From assembly GCA_015494185.1 (NCBI GenBank), contig WGBT01000095.1:1-24096 (forward strand): a stretch of 24,096 bases of DNA, in the 5' to 3' direction. The position numbers and the translations under genes were made by a program. Source of the stretch: Hyphomicrobiales bacterium. Lineage in GTDB: Bacteria; Pseudomonadota; Alphaproteobacteria; Rhizobiales; S144-35. Each line of letters begins with the position of its first letter. Within the stretch, counting starts at the first letter, position 1. A model generated the notes under the pieces. It was not told the DNA's origin. It was given only the letters and a program-made list of their open reading frames with translations, and ran no database searches. Positions 1 through 7,592 of the stretch are shown here, in pieces.

Positions 1-977
1 ACATTTGAGGAATGGACGAAGATTTCTTCCAAATTGAGCGCTGCTTTGCCATGGCCATGATCGGTGATGACAAACCCCCCCGTGCGCAATGGGGTGGCAA
101 CGTCGATGGTTTCATCTTCGCCCATCAAGCCAAGCTCCAGCACCAAAGCCGAGGTGAAGACCTTGAACACCGAGCCCAGTTCATAAACCCCGCGGACAAG
201 CCTGTTGAACCGATGTGACGCCGCCACGCCGCCGGGCTTGTTGGGATCGAAATCAGGCAGCGAAACCGCCGCCAATATCTCCCCGCTCGTCAGGTCGAGG
301 ATCAAGGCCGAAGCCGCCTTGGCCTGATAGCGCTTAAGAGCCTTTTTCAAGGCGTCATGCAGCACGAATTGGGCCGCCAGATCGAGCGAGAGATAGACCG
401 GTTTATGAATCTTGTTGCGGTCGATATAGGCTTCTATGCCTGCCCGTCCCCGGCCGTCGATATCCACATAACCGACAATGTGGGAGGCCAGCCGCCCTTG
501 CGGATAAACCCGCCGCGGCGCGGTGTGAAAGGTCAAGCCGGGCAGTCCAAGCTGGTGCACCCGGGCTTGTTGTTTGGGGGTCAATTCACGATGAATCCAG
601 ACAAAACGCCGGTCACTGCGCAACGCCTTGAGCAGGCGGGTGGTATCCAGTTCGGGCAGCACCTGCACCAGCTTGTCAACCGTGTCATCGACATCGGGCA
701 AAACCTTTGGGTTGGCCGAAAGTGCCGCGGCAGGCATATTGCCCGCGAGCAAGATACCGTTACGGTCGAAAATCTCAGGACGTTTGGGAGAGGGGGGCTT
801 GAGCTTGCTCATCGCCGGGGTCGTGGGCCGGCTGGCATGGGGAAGGGCTGTCACGCCCATGGCCAAAAGCCGCCACACCACCAGTAAAAAGCCCACAAGC
901 ACAACGCCGGCCACCAGAAGCAACCGGCCATTGTGCCTTTTGACGGCTCCCCCTGATTGTGGACTTTGATCGCTCAT
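1..977 (-). CDS. ftsI: FtsI/PBP3-type septal peptidoglycan transpeptidase, N-terminal 325 codons
   Basis: Runs off the left edge. The protein should be the division-specific class B penicillin-binding protein, which cross-links septal peptidoglycan in the periplasm. Reading the minus strand from ATG at 977 gives 325 complete codons without a stop. A short cytoplasmic stretch is followed by one membrane anchor (about residues 18-40). The PBP dimerisation region follows, including the RPEIFDRNG motif near residue 67. The transpeptidase domain then begins, with the nucleophile motif S269-V-F-K272 and, at the very edge, the second motif S323-S-N325. The C-terminal KTG motif lies outside the window. 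The ATG overlaps the ftsL stop by 4 bp (ATGA), and the mraZ-rsmH-ftsL-ftsI order is the classical dcw order. Identity is firm from motifs plus context. Confidence 0.95.
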   Translation of the reverse strand, partial: MSDQSPQSGGAVKRHNGRLLLVAGVVLVGFLLVVWRLLAMGVTALPHASRPTTPAMSKLKPPSPKRPEIFDRNGILLAGNMPAAALSANPKVLPDVDDTVDKLVQVLPELDTTRLLKALRSDRRFVWIHRELTPKQQARVHQLGLPGLTFHTAPRRVYPQGRLASHIVGYVDIDGRGRAGIEAYIDRNKIHKPVYLSLDLAAQFVLHDALKKALKRYQAKAASALILDLTSGEILAAVSLPDFDPNKPGGVAASHRFNRLVRGVYELGSVFKVFTSALVLELGLMGEDETIDVATPLRTGGFVITDHGHGKAALNLEEIFVHSSN

Positions 978-1339
978 GGTTGCGGCTTTGGCTGAGGTGG
1001 TGTGGTGGCGGTGATATCGTCTTGCTGTTTGTCAAAGATATCGGGCGGCAATAGACCTGACGGCCGCGCATGTTTGGGCAGCCGTATATATTGCTCGGCA
1101 CGAACGTCCTGCAAGCCCAGATATTTCCGGGCCAGACGGTCGATCCGCGCTGGGTTGGTCAGGGTCGCCAGCTCGGCTTTCAAGATGTCCTGCCGGGTAC
1201 GCGCTTTTTGAACCGCCGTGGTTTTGGCCGCAACGCGGGCCGCCAACTCCCGGCTCTCCTGTTTGACCATATAGATCGCAACCAATAGCAGGGGGGCTAG
1301 AGCCAGGCCCGTGCGGTAGAGCAAGCGGCATTTTTTCAT
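974..1339 (-). CDS. ftsL: Cell division protein FtsL
   Basis: A 121-residue bitopic protein in the usual ftsL slot between rsmH and ftsI. FtsL is poorly conserved in sequence but fixed in position. It partners with FtsB and FtsQ and helps activate FtsW/FtsI at the septum. Visible here are a short basic N-terminus (MKKCRLLYR), one membrane segment (about 11-25) and a periplasmic heptad-like stretch rich in Ala, Lys and Leu. A NPARIDRLARKYLGL motif typical of the FtsL/DivIC family follows, then a proline-rich tail. I chose ATG at 1339 because GGGGA lies about 8 nt upstream. An in-frame ATG at 1354 is a possible alternative. Its stop overlaps the ftsI start by 4 bp. A gap of about 120 bp separates it from rsmH. 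Confidence 0.87.
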   Translation of the reverse strand: MKKCRLLYRTGLALAPLLLVAIYMVKQESRELAARVAAKTTAVQKARTRQDILKAELATLTNPARIDRLARKYLGLQDVRAEQYIRLPKHARPSGLLPPDIFDKQQDDITATTPPQPKPQP

Positions 1340-1458
1340 CACCGTGTTCCCCATCAAGCCCCAGATCGTATCTTGCTGTATTGCCAGTTACTGCATTGCC
1401 CAGGCTGCGGCCGTTCCGAGTTCCAACAGGACACAGCCGCTCGCTCCTGCCTTGGGCC

Positions 1459-2493
1459 TTACAGCACAAAATCGGCAATTCGTGGGACGGACAAGGCCGC
1501 CATGTCAAGCGGATGAGGCGACGCATCGGTCCGCACCCCCACACGCAATTTCGCCGATCTGGCCCGCGGGTTGGCGGCCACTTCTTCATCTCCCGGTGTC
1601 ACCGGCTTACGATTGAAGAGACGAAAACTCGCCGCAGGTCCTGCGGGAACATCTGGCATATGACGGGATGGGCGGTTAACGGTTCCTGAACGGCTAGCAA
1701 AAAACCGTTTCACAATGCGGTCTTCCAGCGAGTGAAAGGTGATCACCGCCAACCGGCCGCCGGGTTTCAAGAGCCGTTCGGCTGCGGCCAGTCCCAGCGC
1801 CAGCTCCTCCAACTCGCCATTCACCGCCAGCCGCAGCGCCTGGAAAGTGCGGGTGGCGGGATGCTTGTTGCGGTCCCGTATCGGCCCTACAGCCTCGGCG
1901 ACGATTTCAGCCAGCCGCAAGGTCCGCTTGATCGGCCGCGACTTGCGGGCGGCGACAATGGCCCGGGCAATCGCTCTGGATTTGCGTTCTTCGCCAAGCC
2001 GAAAGAGGATATCCGCCAATTGTTCCTCGCTGGCGCCATTGACGAGGTCCGCTGCGGTCATGCCCGATTGGGACATCCGCATGTCGAGCGGCCCGTTGGC
2101 CTGAAACGAAAAACCGCGCTTGGCGGTGTCAAGCTGCATCGAGGAAACCCCAAGGTCGAGCAAAATGCCATCTGCGGGGGCAAATCCCTCATGGCGGGCC
2201 AGCACCTCCATATCCCGAAACCGGGCCTGCGCCATGATCAGCCGGTCACCATAGGCCGCAAAGCGCTCCGCCGCGCCAACAAACACATTGGGATCGCGGT
2301 CAAGGGCCAAAACCCGGCAATTCGCAGCGTCGAGCAGGCCGCAGCTATGCCCTCCGGCGCCGAATGTGCCGTCAATAAAGGCATGGCCATCTTGGGGCGC
2401 GAGCGCGTCGAGCACCTCAGAAAACAACACGGGAATGTGCCGCGGTCTCTGTGTCGCGCCCACGCCCTCACTGGCCCGACGTTTCGGCATCAT
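1459..2493 (-). CDS. rsmH: 16S rRNA (cytosine1402-N4)-methyltransferase RsmH
   Basis: A 344-residue SAM-dependent methyltransferase (formerly MraW) that N4-methylates C1402 of 16S rRNA in the decoding centre. Family motifs seen in order are HIPVLFSEVLDAL near the N-terminus, the SAM-binding loop DGTFGAGGHS, ALDRDP, DGILLDLGVSSMQLD, GFSFQANGPLDMRM, and the C-terminal KPGGRLAVITFHSLEDRIVK block. Length is slightly above the usual 310-320 because of N-terminal and C-terminal extensions. The ATG at 2493 overlaps the mraZ TGA by 4 bp, so translation is probably coupled; a second ATG follows immediately. It is the second gene of the dcw operon. Confidence 0.96.
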   Translation of the reverse strand: MMPKRRASEGVGATQRPRHIPVLFSEVLDALAPQDGHAFIDGTFGAGGHSCGLLDAANCRVLALDRDPNVFVGAAERFAAYGDRLIMAQARFRDMEVLARHEGFAPADGILLDLGVSSMQLDTAKRGFSFQANGPLDMRMSQSGMTAADLVNGASEEQLADILFRLGEERKSRAIARAIVAARKSRPIKRTLRLAEIVAEAVGPIRDRNKHPATRTFQALRLAVNGELEELALGLAAAERLLKPGGRLAVITFHSLEDRIVKRFFASRSGTVNRPSRHMPDVPAGPAASFRLFNRKPVTPGDEEVAANPRARSAKLRVGVRTDASPHPLDMAALSVPRIADFVL

Positions 2494-2987
2494 TCCCGTG
2501 TCTCCTCGGTATCGCTCTGCGGGCGGACTTGTGCCGCAGAACGCCCCGCGCCGAGTAACTTGCGAAGTTCGCGCACTTTTTCCCGAGCTTGGGCAAAATG
2601 TGCCTCAAACCGGGCCGGCTCCCAAATCTGGAATTTCTCCCCCAGCCCGACAAATGTCACCCTGTCCTTGATGCCGGCATGGTCACGCAGCTCCTGCGAA
2701 AGCATGGTCCGGCCATCCTTGTCGATCTTCAACACTTCACTGACCCCATACAACGCCGCCGCCAACATATCCTTTTCATCAGAGTAAGGCGGCAAATCCT
2801 CTAACAGAGCCTCAATTCTGCGAACCAGCCTGTTGCCCCCCGCATCCAGCGCCGGCTGATCCAGTGCAGGATAACAGTATATCCCGTCGTAACCGTCTCG
2901 CGCCAATACCGCCCGGAAAGGAGCCGGCACCGAAACCCGCCCCTTGCTGTCGATCTTATTGGTAAAGCGCGAAACGAATTGATCCAA
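2490..2987 (-). CDS. mraZ: Transcriptional regulator MraZ
   Basis: A 165-residue double-AbrB-fold DNA-binding protein, first gene of the dcw cluster. In E. coli it represses its own operon by binding TGGGN direct repeats. Both signature DxxGR motifs are present: D-S-K-G-R near residue 14 and D-K-D-G-R in the second repeat. The family start (FxxxFTNKIDxKGRVSVPAPFR) requires initiation at about 2987, where the codon is TTG. No ATG fits, and AGAGG lies about 6 nt upstream, so a TTG start is the best reading. The C-terminal 20 residues are a charged tail beyond the usual length of about 145-150. Its stop overlaps the rsmH start. Confidence 0.94.
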   Translation of the reverse strand: MDQFVSRFTNKIDSKGRVSVPAPFRAVLARDGYDGIYCYPALDQPALDAGGNRLVRRIEALLEDLPPYSDEKDMLAAALYGVSEVLKIDKDGRTMLSQELRDHAGIKDRVTFVGLGEKFQIWEPARFEAHFAQAREKVRELRKLLGAGRSAAQVRPQSDTEETRE

Positions 2988-3062
2988 CCCAACCTCTTCA
3001 CCGGCTCAACACCCCCGTCCAGCCAATTGCAGATGAGTAGGGTTCCCTTACCCCCCCCCATC

Positions 3063-3107
3063 TGGTTTTTCATGGGATATTATGGTTTTTCATGGGAGTC
3101 AATGGAA
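3063..3107 (-). promoter_or_regulatory. Putative MraZ operator overlapping the dcw promoter
   Basis: On the plus strand TGG triplets start at 3063, 3073, 3083, 3093 and 3103, exactly 10 bp apart. The TGGGA forms (3073, 3093) alternate with TGGTT (3063, 3083), and TGGAA closes the array. Equivalently, a 15-bp word (tggtttttcatggga) is repeated exactly at 3063 and 3083. E. coli MraZ binds TGGGN units at 10-bp period, so this is a natural operator about 75-120 bp upstream of mraZ. A minus-strand TTGACT (3097-3102) and TAATAT (3077-3082) sit inside the array. Their 14-bp spacing is short, so the exact promoter is uncertain. Here TGGGA reads on the strand opposite to mraZ. Confidence 0.55.
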
Positions 3108-3562
3108 AATTAACCAATAAAGCACCTGTGCACAGGGTTTTTTGTGGACATGAGGCGAGCGTTGGGGGGCTTTTTGCGTCATGGAGTGAGGGGGAGATGG
3201 AGTGAAAGGGAAGGGTCAGGCGGTGACGATCTGACGAAATGGAACGAGAAAGGGAGTAACGCAGCCCCCTTGCCGCGCAGGCGGTAAGACGGCGATCAGC
3301 TGGGCGCGTGTGTTAAAGAATTGTGAGGGGTGAAAGCTTTGCTTGGAGCTGAAGCCTAGAGCCTAGACTAAGGATGCTCGAAGAAAGGTTCCGTGGCTGC
3401 TTGCAGTGACCTTGACAAGGTTGGGAAAAGACCAAAACCTTCACCAGGGAAGGTTGAGACAGGTTTGGGCCGATAAGGGTGAGGGAGATGCGTAAAGCCC
3501 GCGCCTTGTCAGTCTTGTCAATCAAGTCCGGGCAAATGTGGATTTTTTACATTCGATGATGG
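3108..3562. other. Intergenic region between the mraZ promoter and tRNA-Val
   Basis: About 450 bp in which I find no convincing gene. It holds a perfect 12-bp palindrome (cctgtgcacagg, 3125-3136) followed by a T-run, which might be a regulator site. Short G-rich stretches follow. A small repeat (gcctaga, twice) lies around 3353-3366. No start codon with both a ribosome binding site and a protein-like reading frame was seen. Confidence 0.5.
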
Positions 3563-3638
3563 TGGTGGGCGGTACTGGACTTGAACCAGTGACCCCTGCG
3601 ATGTGAACACAGTGCTCTACCAACTGAGCTAACCGCCC
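3563..3638 (-). tRNA. tRNA-Val (anticodon CAC)
   Basis: Read on the minus strand, the 5' acceptor GGGCGGT (3638-3632) pairs with ACCGCCC (3573-3567), followed by discriminator A and an encoded CCA (3565-3563). The D arm (GCTCAGTTGGTAGAGC) is standard. The anticodon stem CTGTG/CGCAG encloses the loop TTCACAT, giving anticodon CAC, which reads GUG valine codons. The T arm GGTTCAAGTCC is canonical. Length including CCA is 76 nt. It stands alone between the dcw cluster and the GMC gene. Its likely promoter is at 3819-3847, leaving an unusually long repeat-bearing leader. Confidence 0.96.
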
Positions 3639-3668
3639 CAGATCGTTTGCTCAAGACCATTTGTTCAT

Positions 3669-3773
3669 GGCCTTTCATCTCTGCTCTTGCACCTTAGGCC
3701 TTTCACCTCTGGCGGCCTTTCACCTCCTGGCGGCCATCTGGCGGCCTTTCACTTCTAGCGGCCTTTCAACGGC
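3669..3773 (-). repeat. Degenerate tandem array, unit about 17-18 bp (ggcctttcacctctggc)
   Basis: Six related copies run head to tail: 3669-3684, then after a 12-bp break 3697-3713, 3714-3731, 3732-3742 (truncated to 11 bp), 3743-3759 and 3760-3773 (partial). The core ggcctttca is shared by five of them. On the transcribed (minus) strand the units read GCC AGA GGT GAA AGG CC. They lie between the predicted promoter and the 5' end of tRNA-Val(CAC), so they would be in the precursor leader. No coding function is visible. Confidence 0.75.
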
Positions 3774-3818
3774 GTTCGAACAATATCACGCAAGCACGAT
3801 CATCGTTCTTCTTTTTTG

Positions 3819-3847
3819 GCTATAGGAGGGGTATTGTCAACTGTCAA
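3819..3847 (-). promoter_or_regulatory. Predicted sigma-70-type promoter for tRNA-Val(CAC)
   Basis: Minus strand: consensus -35 TTGACA (3847-3842), exactly 17 bp of spacer, and -10 TATAGC (3824-3819). A second TTGACA overlaps the spacer (3840-3835) but has no -10 at a good distance. A third lies further upstream, near 3872-3877. The start would fall near 3812, about 175 nt ahead of the mature tRNA 5' end. This is the best promoter match I noticed in the window. Confidence 0.6.
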
Positions 3848-3946
3848 GTCATTGATCGATTGATTGTCAAGACTGACCGTATTCATTTTTCGTTGGTTTG
3901 AAGATCACAGGCCGTGAAACAGTGAAAATTAAGGTGCCTTTACCAG

Positions 3947-3975
3947 GTGACAGCGAATGATGGGCAATGTTAAAT
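3947..3975 (+). promoter_or_regulatory. Weak candidate promoter for the GMC fusion gene
   Basis: Plus strand: GTGACA (3947-3952), a 17-bp spacer, then TTAAAT (3970-3975), about 110 bp ahead of the predicted start codon. Agreement with consensus is only moderate. It is listed because it is the one well-spaced pair I found between the divergent tRNA promoter and the gene. Confidence 0.25.
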
Positions 3976-4084
3976 GATAATTTGCTGCGGGCATGAGATG
4001 GTTGGGTAGGCGCAATTTGAACCGGAACGCCTTTCAAGAAAGCGTTTTTGGGGGTTGCGCCAGATTTCTGGGGGCACTGGGAAT

Positions 4085-7000
4085 ATGCAACGGCTTGCCA
4101 AGCCTATAGATGCGCTACGGCTTCATTATGATGTGGTCGTGGTTGGCTCCGGTTATGGTGGTGGTGTTGCGGCATCACGGTTGGCGCGCTGCGGGAAAAC
4201 GGTTTGTGTTTTAGAACGTGGTAAGGAATTTCTCACTGGCGATTTCCCGGACAGTTTGGCCAAGGTCAAAAGTGAATTGCAGATTGCCAACGGCAAAATG
4301 CATGCAGGCTCGCGTACGGCCTTGTTCGATTTACGTTTGGGGGCGGATGCGGCGATGCTGCTGGGCTGTGGGCTGGGAGGCGGATCGCTGATCAATGCCA
4401 ATGTGGCGATGCAGCCCGATCCGCGGGTGTTCGACGATCCGGTGTGGCCCGATGAAATCCGCCAAGATGATGCTTTGCAAGAGGGCTATGCCCGGGCTGC
4501 ACGCATGCTCAAGCCGCGTCCTTTTCCAGAAAAGAGTGATGTGCGCAAACGCCGAGCGCTGGAAAATTCGGCCCAGAAACTGGGATTTCAGTCGGTGCTG
4601 CCCCCGCTGACTGTGACATTTGATGCTCGTCGAAATGCGGCCAATGTTGAACAACCTGCCTGTATCGGTTGCGGTGATTGCGTGACGGGGTGCAATATCG
4701 GCGCGAAAAATACGGTTGCGCTTACCTATCTTGTCGATGCGGTGAATTTCGGCGCTGAAATCTTTGTTGAAACCGATGTGCATTTCATTCGCAAAGAGGG
4801 GGATAAGTGGCGGATTACTTTCGATTTGCCGGGGCATGGCCGGGAAAAATTCGGAGCCTCGCAATTATCGATTTGGGCCGATACGGTTATTCTTGCGGCC
4901 GGGGCCTTGGGGAGCAGTGAAATTTTGTTGCGCTCGCGTGATCGCGGGTTGAAGCTTTCAGACCAGCTCGGCAAACATCTTTCCGGCAATGGCGAAGTTT
5001 TGGGTTTTTCCTTCAATAACGATATTGCGGTTCATGCGGTTGGTTTTGGCACCGGCCGCAAACCGCCAGCCGAACCGGTCGGGCCCTCGACAACCGGGGC
5101 GATCGAGCTGCGAAAGACATTGGAGCTCGAACAGGGGATCGTCATTCACGATGGGGCCTTTCCAAGCGCCTTGGCCTCGGTTTTGGTGAAATTCTTTGCG
5201 CCAGGTCCGGCTCATTTTACGCGCGCCAGTGATTTGACATTTGCAGATGAGCTCGATGCTGCGGACCGCATTCTCAAGAGCCAGCTCTTAGGGCCTTATA
5301 CGGGAGCCATTGCCCATACCCAAATGCTGAGAGCAACCGGTCACGACAATGCGGGTGGACAGTTGGTCTTGGAAGGGGACCGGTTGGTGATCAAATGGCC
5401 GGGCGCGGCGCAACAGGCGGTCTTCAGCCATATGGAATCACAAATCGAACTGGCGGCCGCTGCAAGTGGGGGGCGTTATACCCGCGGGCCGATGGACCAT
5501 CATTTGCTTGCAGGAAAAACATTCTCAACGGCGCCGCTTGGCGGTTGCCGTATTGGGCGGGATCGTCTTTCCGGGGTGGTCAATCACAAATGTCAGGTTT
5601 TCGATGGTGCCGCTGACACCGATGTCACGACCGTTCATGAAGGGCTTTATGTGATCGATGGGGCGGTTGTGCCGCGCCCGCTTGGGGTGGCGCCGATGAT
5701 GACGATCGCGGCGCTGGCGGAACGGGCGATGATTCATCTGGCGCTGGATCATGGGTTGCGCTTTTCAGACGCCCCGGCTCAAGATGCGCCTTTGCGTGAC
5801 GCCTCAGGGCAAAAATCTGATGCGGTGGCTGGTGCTTCCGCCAAGGTTGGGGTTGAGTTCACCAAGAATGTTTCAGGTTTTGTCTCCACAGTGGAACATC
5901 GCGATTATCAAAAGGCCGCTGAAGCTGGCAAGGATGCCCGTTCCCCGCTGACGCTCAAGGCCACCATCCTTGTTGATGATGTTCAAAGTTTTATTTCGGA
6001 TAAATACCGTGCCGCACGCATGTTTGGATCGGTGACCTGTCCGGCGCTGTCCAACGCTCCAATGGAGATTTCCCACGGCGCCTTCAAGGTCTTGCAGGTG
6101 GCGGAAGCGGGCAAACGTACCCGGCATTTCGATTTCCGGATGACCCTGTCCAGCAAAGACAGCAGTGAACAATATTATCTGGCGGGACACAAGGTTGTCC
6201 CGGCCACCCGGGGGCTCGATTTTTGGGAAAATGTCTCCCAGCTATATGTCGATGTGTTTCGCGGCCGAAAAGGCCAGGGCGGACGGCTGGCGCGCGGCAT
6301 TCTGACCCTTAAATTTCCAGATTTCGTCACCGAACTGCGCACTTTGCGGGGAACGGGGGGGCGCACGACACTGGCCCGGCAGCAGGCTGAAGCCTTTTTC
6401 GCCGATATCCTCGGTGGTCCGCTGGCCAAAACTTTTGGGGCGCTTAGCGCGCCGGCCGTGGGACCGGGGCGGGGGCGTGTGTGGAAGCGCCGCGCACTGC
6501 GTCTGCCGTATCCCGAAACCCATGCGGTTACCACGGAAGATCATCTGTTGATCCGCCTGACCCGCTATCAGGGGGGCGACCGGGGAGCCGTGCTGATGGT
6601 CCATGATCTGGCCACATCAAGTCAGATTTTTGCAATCGATACCATCGAGACTTCGCTTTTGGAATATCTTTATGGGGCTGGATATGACTGTTGGCTATTG
6701 GATATGCGGGCTTCGCCGGACCTGCCTTATGCGGAAGGCAACTGGACCTTTGACGATATTGCCCGCCATGATCTTCCAGTTGCTGTCGATCGGGTCCGGG
6801 CGGTTACAGGCCAAGACCGCATTTCTCTCATTGCGCAGGGGATGGGAGGGGTGGCCTCTCTGATGGCCCTGGCGGATGGATTAGCAGGGGTGCGTTCGCT
6901 CATTGCGCTGCAGGCTGGGGCGGATATCATCACAAACTGGTTTCCGCAACGATTGTTGGCGTATTTGCGGCTTCCCCGTCTGTACCGCGTTTTAGGCGCC

Positions 7001-7531
7001 ATGACGGCCGATCCTCGGGCCGTTCCCATCCGTGGCATACATCGGTTTCTTGATACCGTCATTGGCATGACCATTAATCCCGAATCGGGGCTTTCCGGTC
7101 CGGCATTACTTTCAAGCCGTTATGCTGCGCTGTTTGGGACGCTGTTCAATCCCGATGAAGTCAGCTTTCAGACGCGGGCTTTTGGACTGCCGTTGGTGCT
7201 TGGACCTGTCGGCCTGCCGGCCTTGCGCCATCTGGCTCGGATGCGCCGTCAACGCCGGATTGTCGATGCCAGTGGAGGTGACAGCTATTTGCCGAGATTG
7301 GCCAATTTCAGTATTCCGGTCTGTTTCATTCACGGCTCGAAAAATCAATGTTTTGATGTGCAGGGCAGCAAGGCGAGTTTTGAGCGGTTTACGGCCATTC
7401 ATGGGCGTGCTGGATATGAGCATCACGTGATCCGTGATTATGGGCATTTGGATGGCTTGATTGCCGATCAGGCGGTGATCGACGTCTTTCCCATCATCTT
7501 GAAATTTCTCGAACGAACCCGCCGGGGGTGA
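4085..7531 (+). CDS. Three-part fusion: GMC oxidoreductase, middle domain, alpha/beta-hydrolase-like domain
   Basis: 1148 residues. The N-terminal half (about 1-570) is a GMC flavoprotein of the cholesterol-oxidase-like branch. It has the FAD dinucleotide fold VVVVGSGYGGGVAASRLAR near residue 18, GCGLGGGSLINANV, a four-cysteine motif C193-x2-C196-x2-C199-x3-C203, and the C-terminal FAD segment YVIDGAVV. A middle domain (about 600-800) matches the extra domain known from such fusions. The C-terminal part (about 820-1148) has an alpha/beta-hydrolase layout. In cholesterol oxidases the active site has a His in HPLGGC and an Asn in GVNP. Here these read T-A483-PLGGC and GV-A536-P. In the hydrolase part the nucleophile elbow reads A-Q-G919-M-G instead of G-x-S-x-G, and the usual acid position reads N1087, while H1121 remains. 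FAD binding is thus likely but both chemistries are doubtful. I chose ATG 4085 over an in-frame TTG at 4055 by comparison with family starts; the ribosome site is weak. No signal peptide. It stands as a single gene. Confidence 0.85.
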   Translation: MQRLAKPIDALRLHYDVVVVGSGYGGGVAASRLARCGKTVCVLERGKEFLTGDFPDSLAKVKSELQIANGKMHAGSRTALFDLRLGADAAMLLGCGLGGGSLINANVAMQPDPRVFDDPVWPDEIRQDDALQEGYARAARMLKPRPFPEKSDVRKRRALENSAQKLGFQSVLPPLTVTFDARRNAANVEQPACIGCGDCVTGCNIGAKNTVALTYLVDAVNFGAEIFVETDVHFIRKEGDKWRITFDLPGHGREKFGASQLSIWADTVILAAGALGSSEILLRSRDRGLKLSDQLGKHLSGNGEVLGFSFNNDIAVHAVGFGTGRKPPAEPVGPSTTGAIELRKTLELEQGIVIHDGAFPSALASVLVKFFAPGPAHFTRASDLTFADELDAADRILKSQLLGPYTGAIAHTQMLRATGHDNAGGQLVLEGDRLVIKWPGAAQQAVFSHMESQIELAAAASGGRYTRGPMDHHLLAGKTFSTAPLGGCRIGRDRLSGVVNHKCQVFDGAADTDVTTVHEGLYVIDGAVVPRPLGVAPMMTIAALAERAMIHLALDHGLRFSDAPAQDAPLRDASGQKSDAVAGASAKVGVEFTKNVSGFVSTVEHRDYQKAAEAGKDARSPLTLKATILVDDVQSFISDKYRAARMFGSVTCPALSNAPMEISHGAFKVLQVAEAGKRTRHFDFRMTLSSKDSSEQYYLAGHKVVPATRGLDFWENVSQLYVDVFRGRKGQGGRLARGILTLKFPDFVTELRTLRGTGGRTTLARQQAEAFFADILGGPLAKTFGALSAPAVGPGRGRVWKRRALRLPYPETHAVTTEDHLLIRLTRYQGGDRGAVLMVHDLATSSQIFAIDTIETSLLEYLYGAGYDCWLLDMRASPDLPYAEGNWTFDDIARHDLPVAVDRVRAVTGQDRISLIAQGMGGVASLMALADGLAGVRSLIALQAGADIITNWFPQRLLAYLRLPRLYRVLGAMTADPRAVPIRGIHRFLDTVIGMTINPESGLSGPALLSSRYAALFGTLFNPDEVSFQTRAFGLPLVLGPVGLPALRHLARMRRQRRIVDASGGDSYLPRLANFSIPVCFIHGSKNQCFDVQGSKASFERFTAIHGRAGYEHHVIRDYGHLDGLIADQAVIDVFPIILKFLERTRRG

Positions 7532-7539
7532 TTTTCGGT

Positions 7540-7577
7540 GATTGCGCCCAGAGTTCTTGGAGGGGGGCGCCCAATCT
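7540..7577 (+). terminator. Candidate hairpin after the GMC fusion gene
   Basis: gattg-cgccc (7540-7549) can pair with gggcg (7565-7569) and caatc (7572-7576) with a 2-nt bulge, 9 bp beyond the stop codon, followed by a weak tttg. It sits between two convergent genes, where a terminator is expected. The lack of a real T-run makes this tentative. Confidence 0.25.
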
Positions 7578-7592
7578 TTGCCGATTTTCCGG

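Noticed and set aside
1732..2787. 351-codon open frame on the plus strand
   Set aside because: It is antisense to rsmH and mraZ, with low-complexity, protein-unlike composition.
3125..3136. Palindrome cctgtgcacagg followed by Ts as a terminator
   Set aside because: A perfect palindrome leaves no loop, so the stem would be too short for termination; no gene ends just upstream.
3669..3773. CRISPR-like array
   Set aside because: Units abut directly with no spacers, are degenerate and short, and no cas gene is present.
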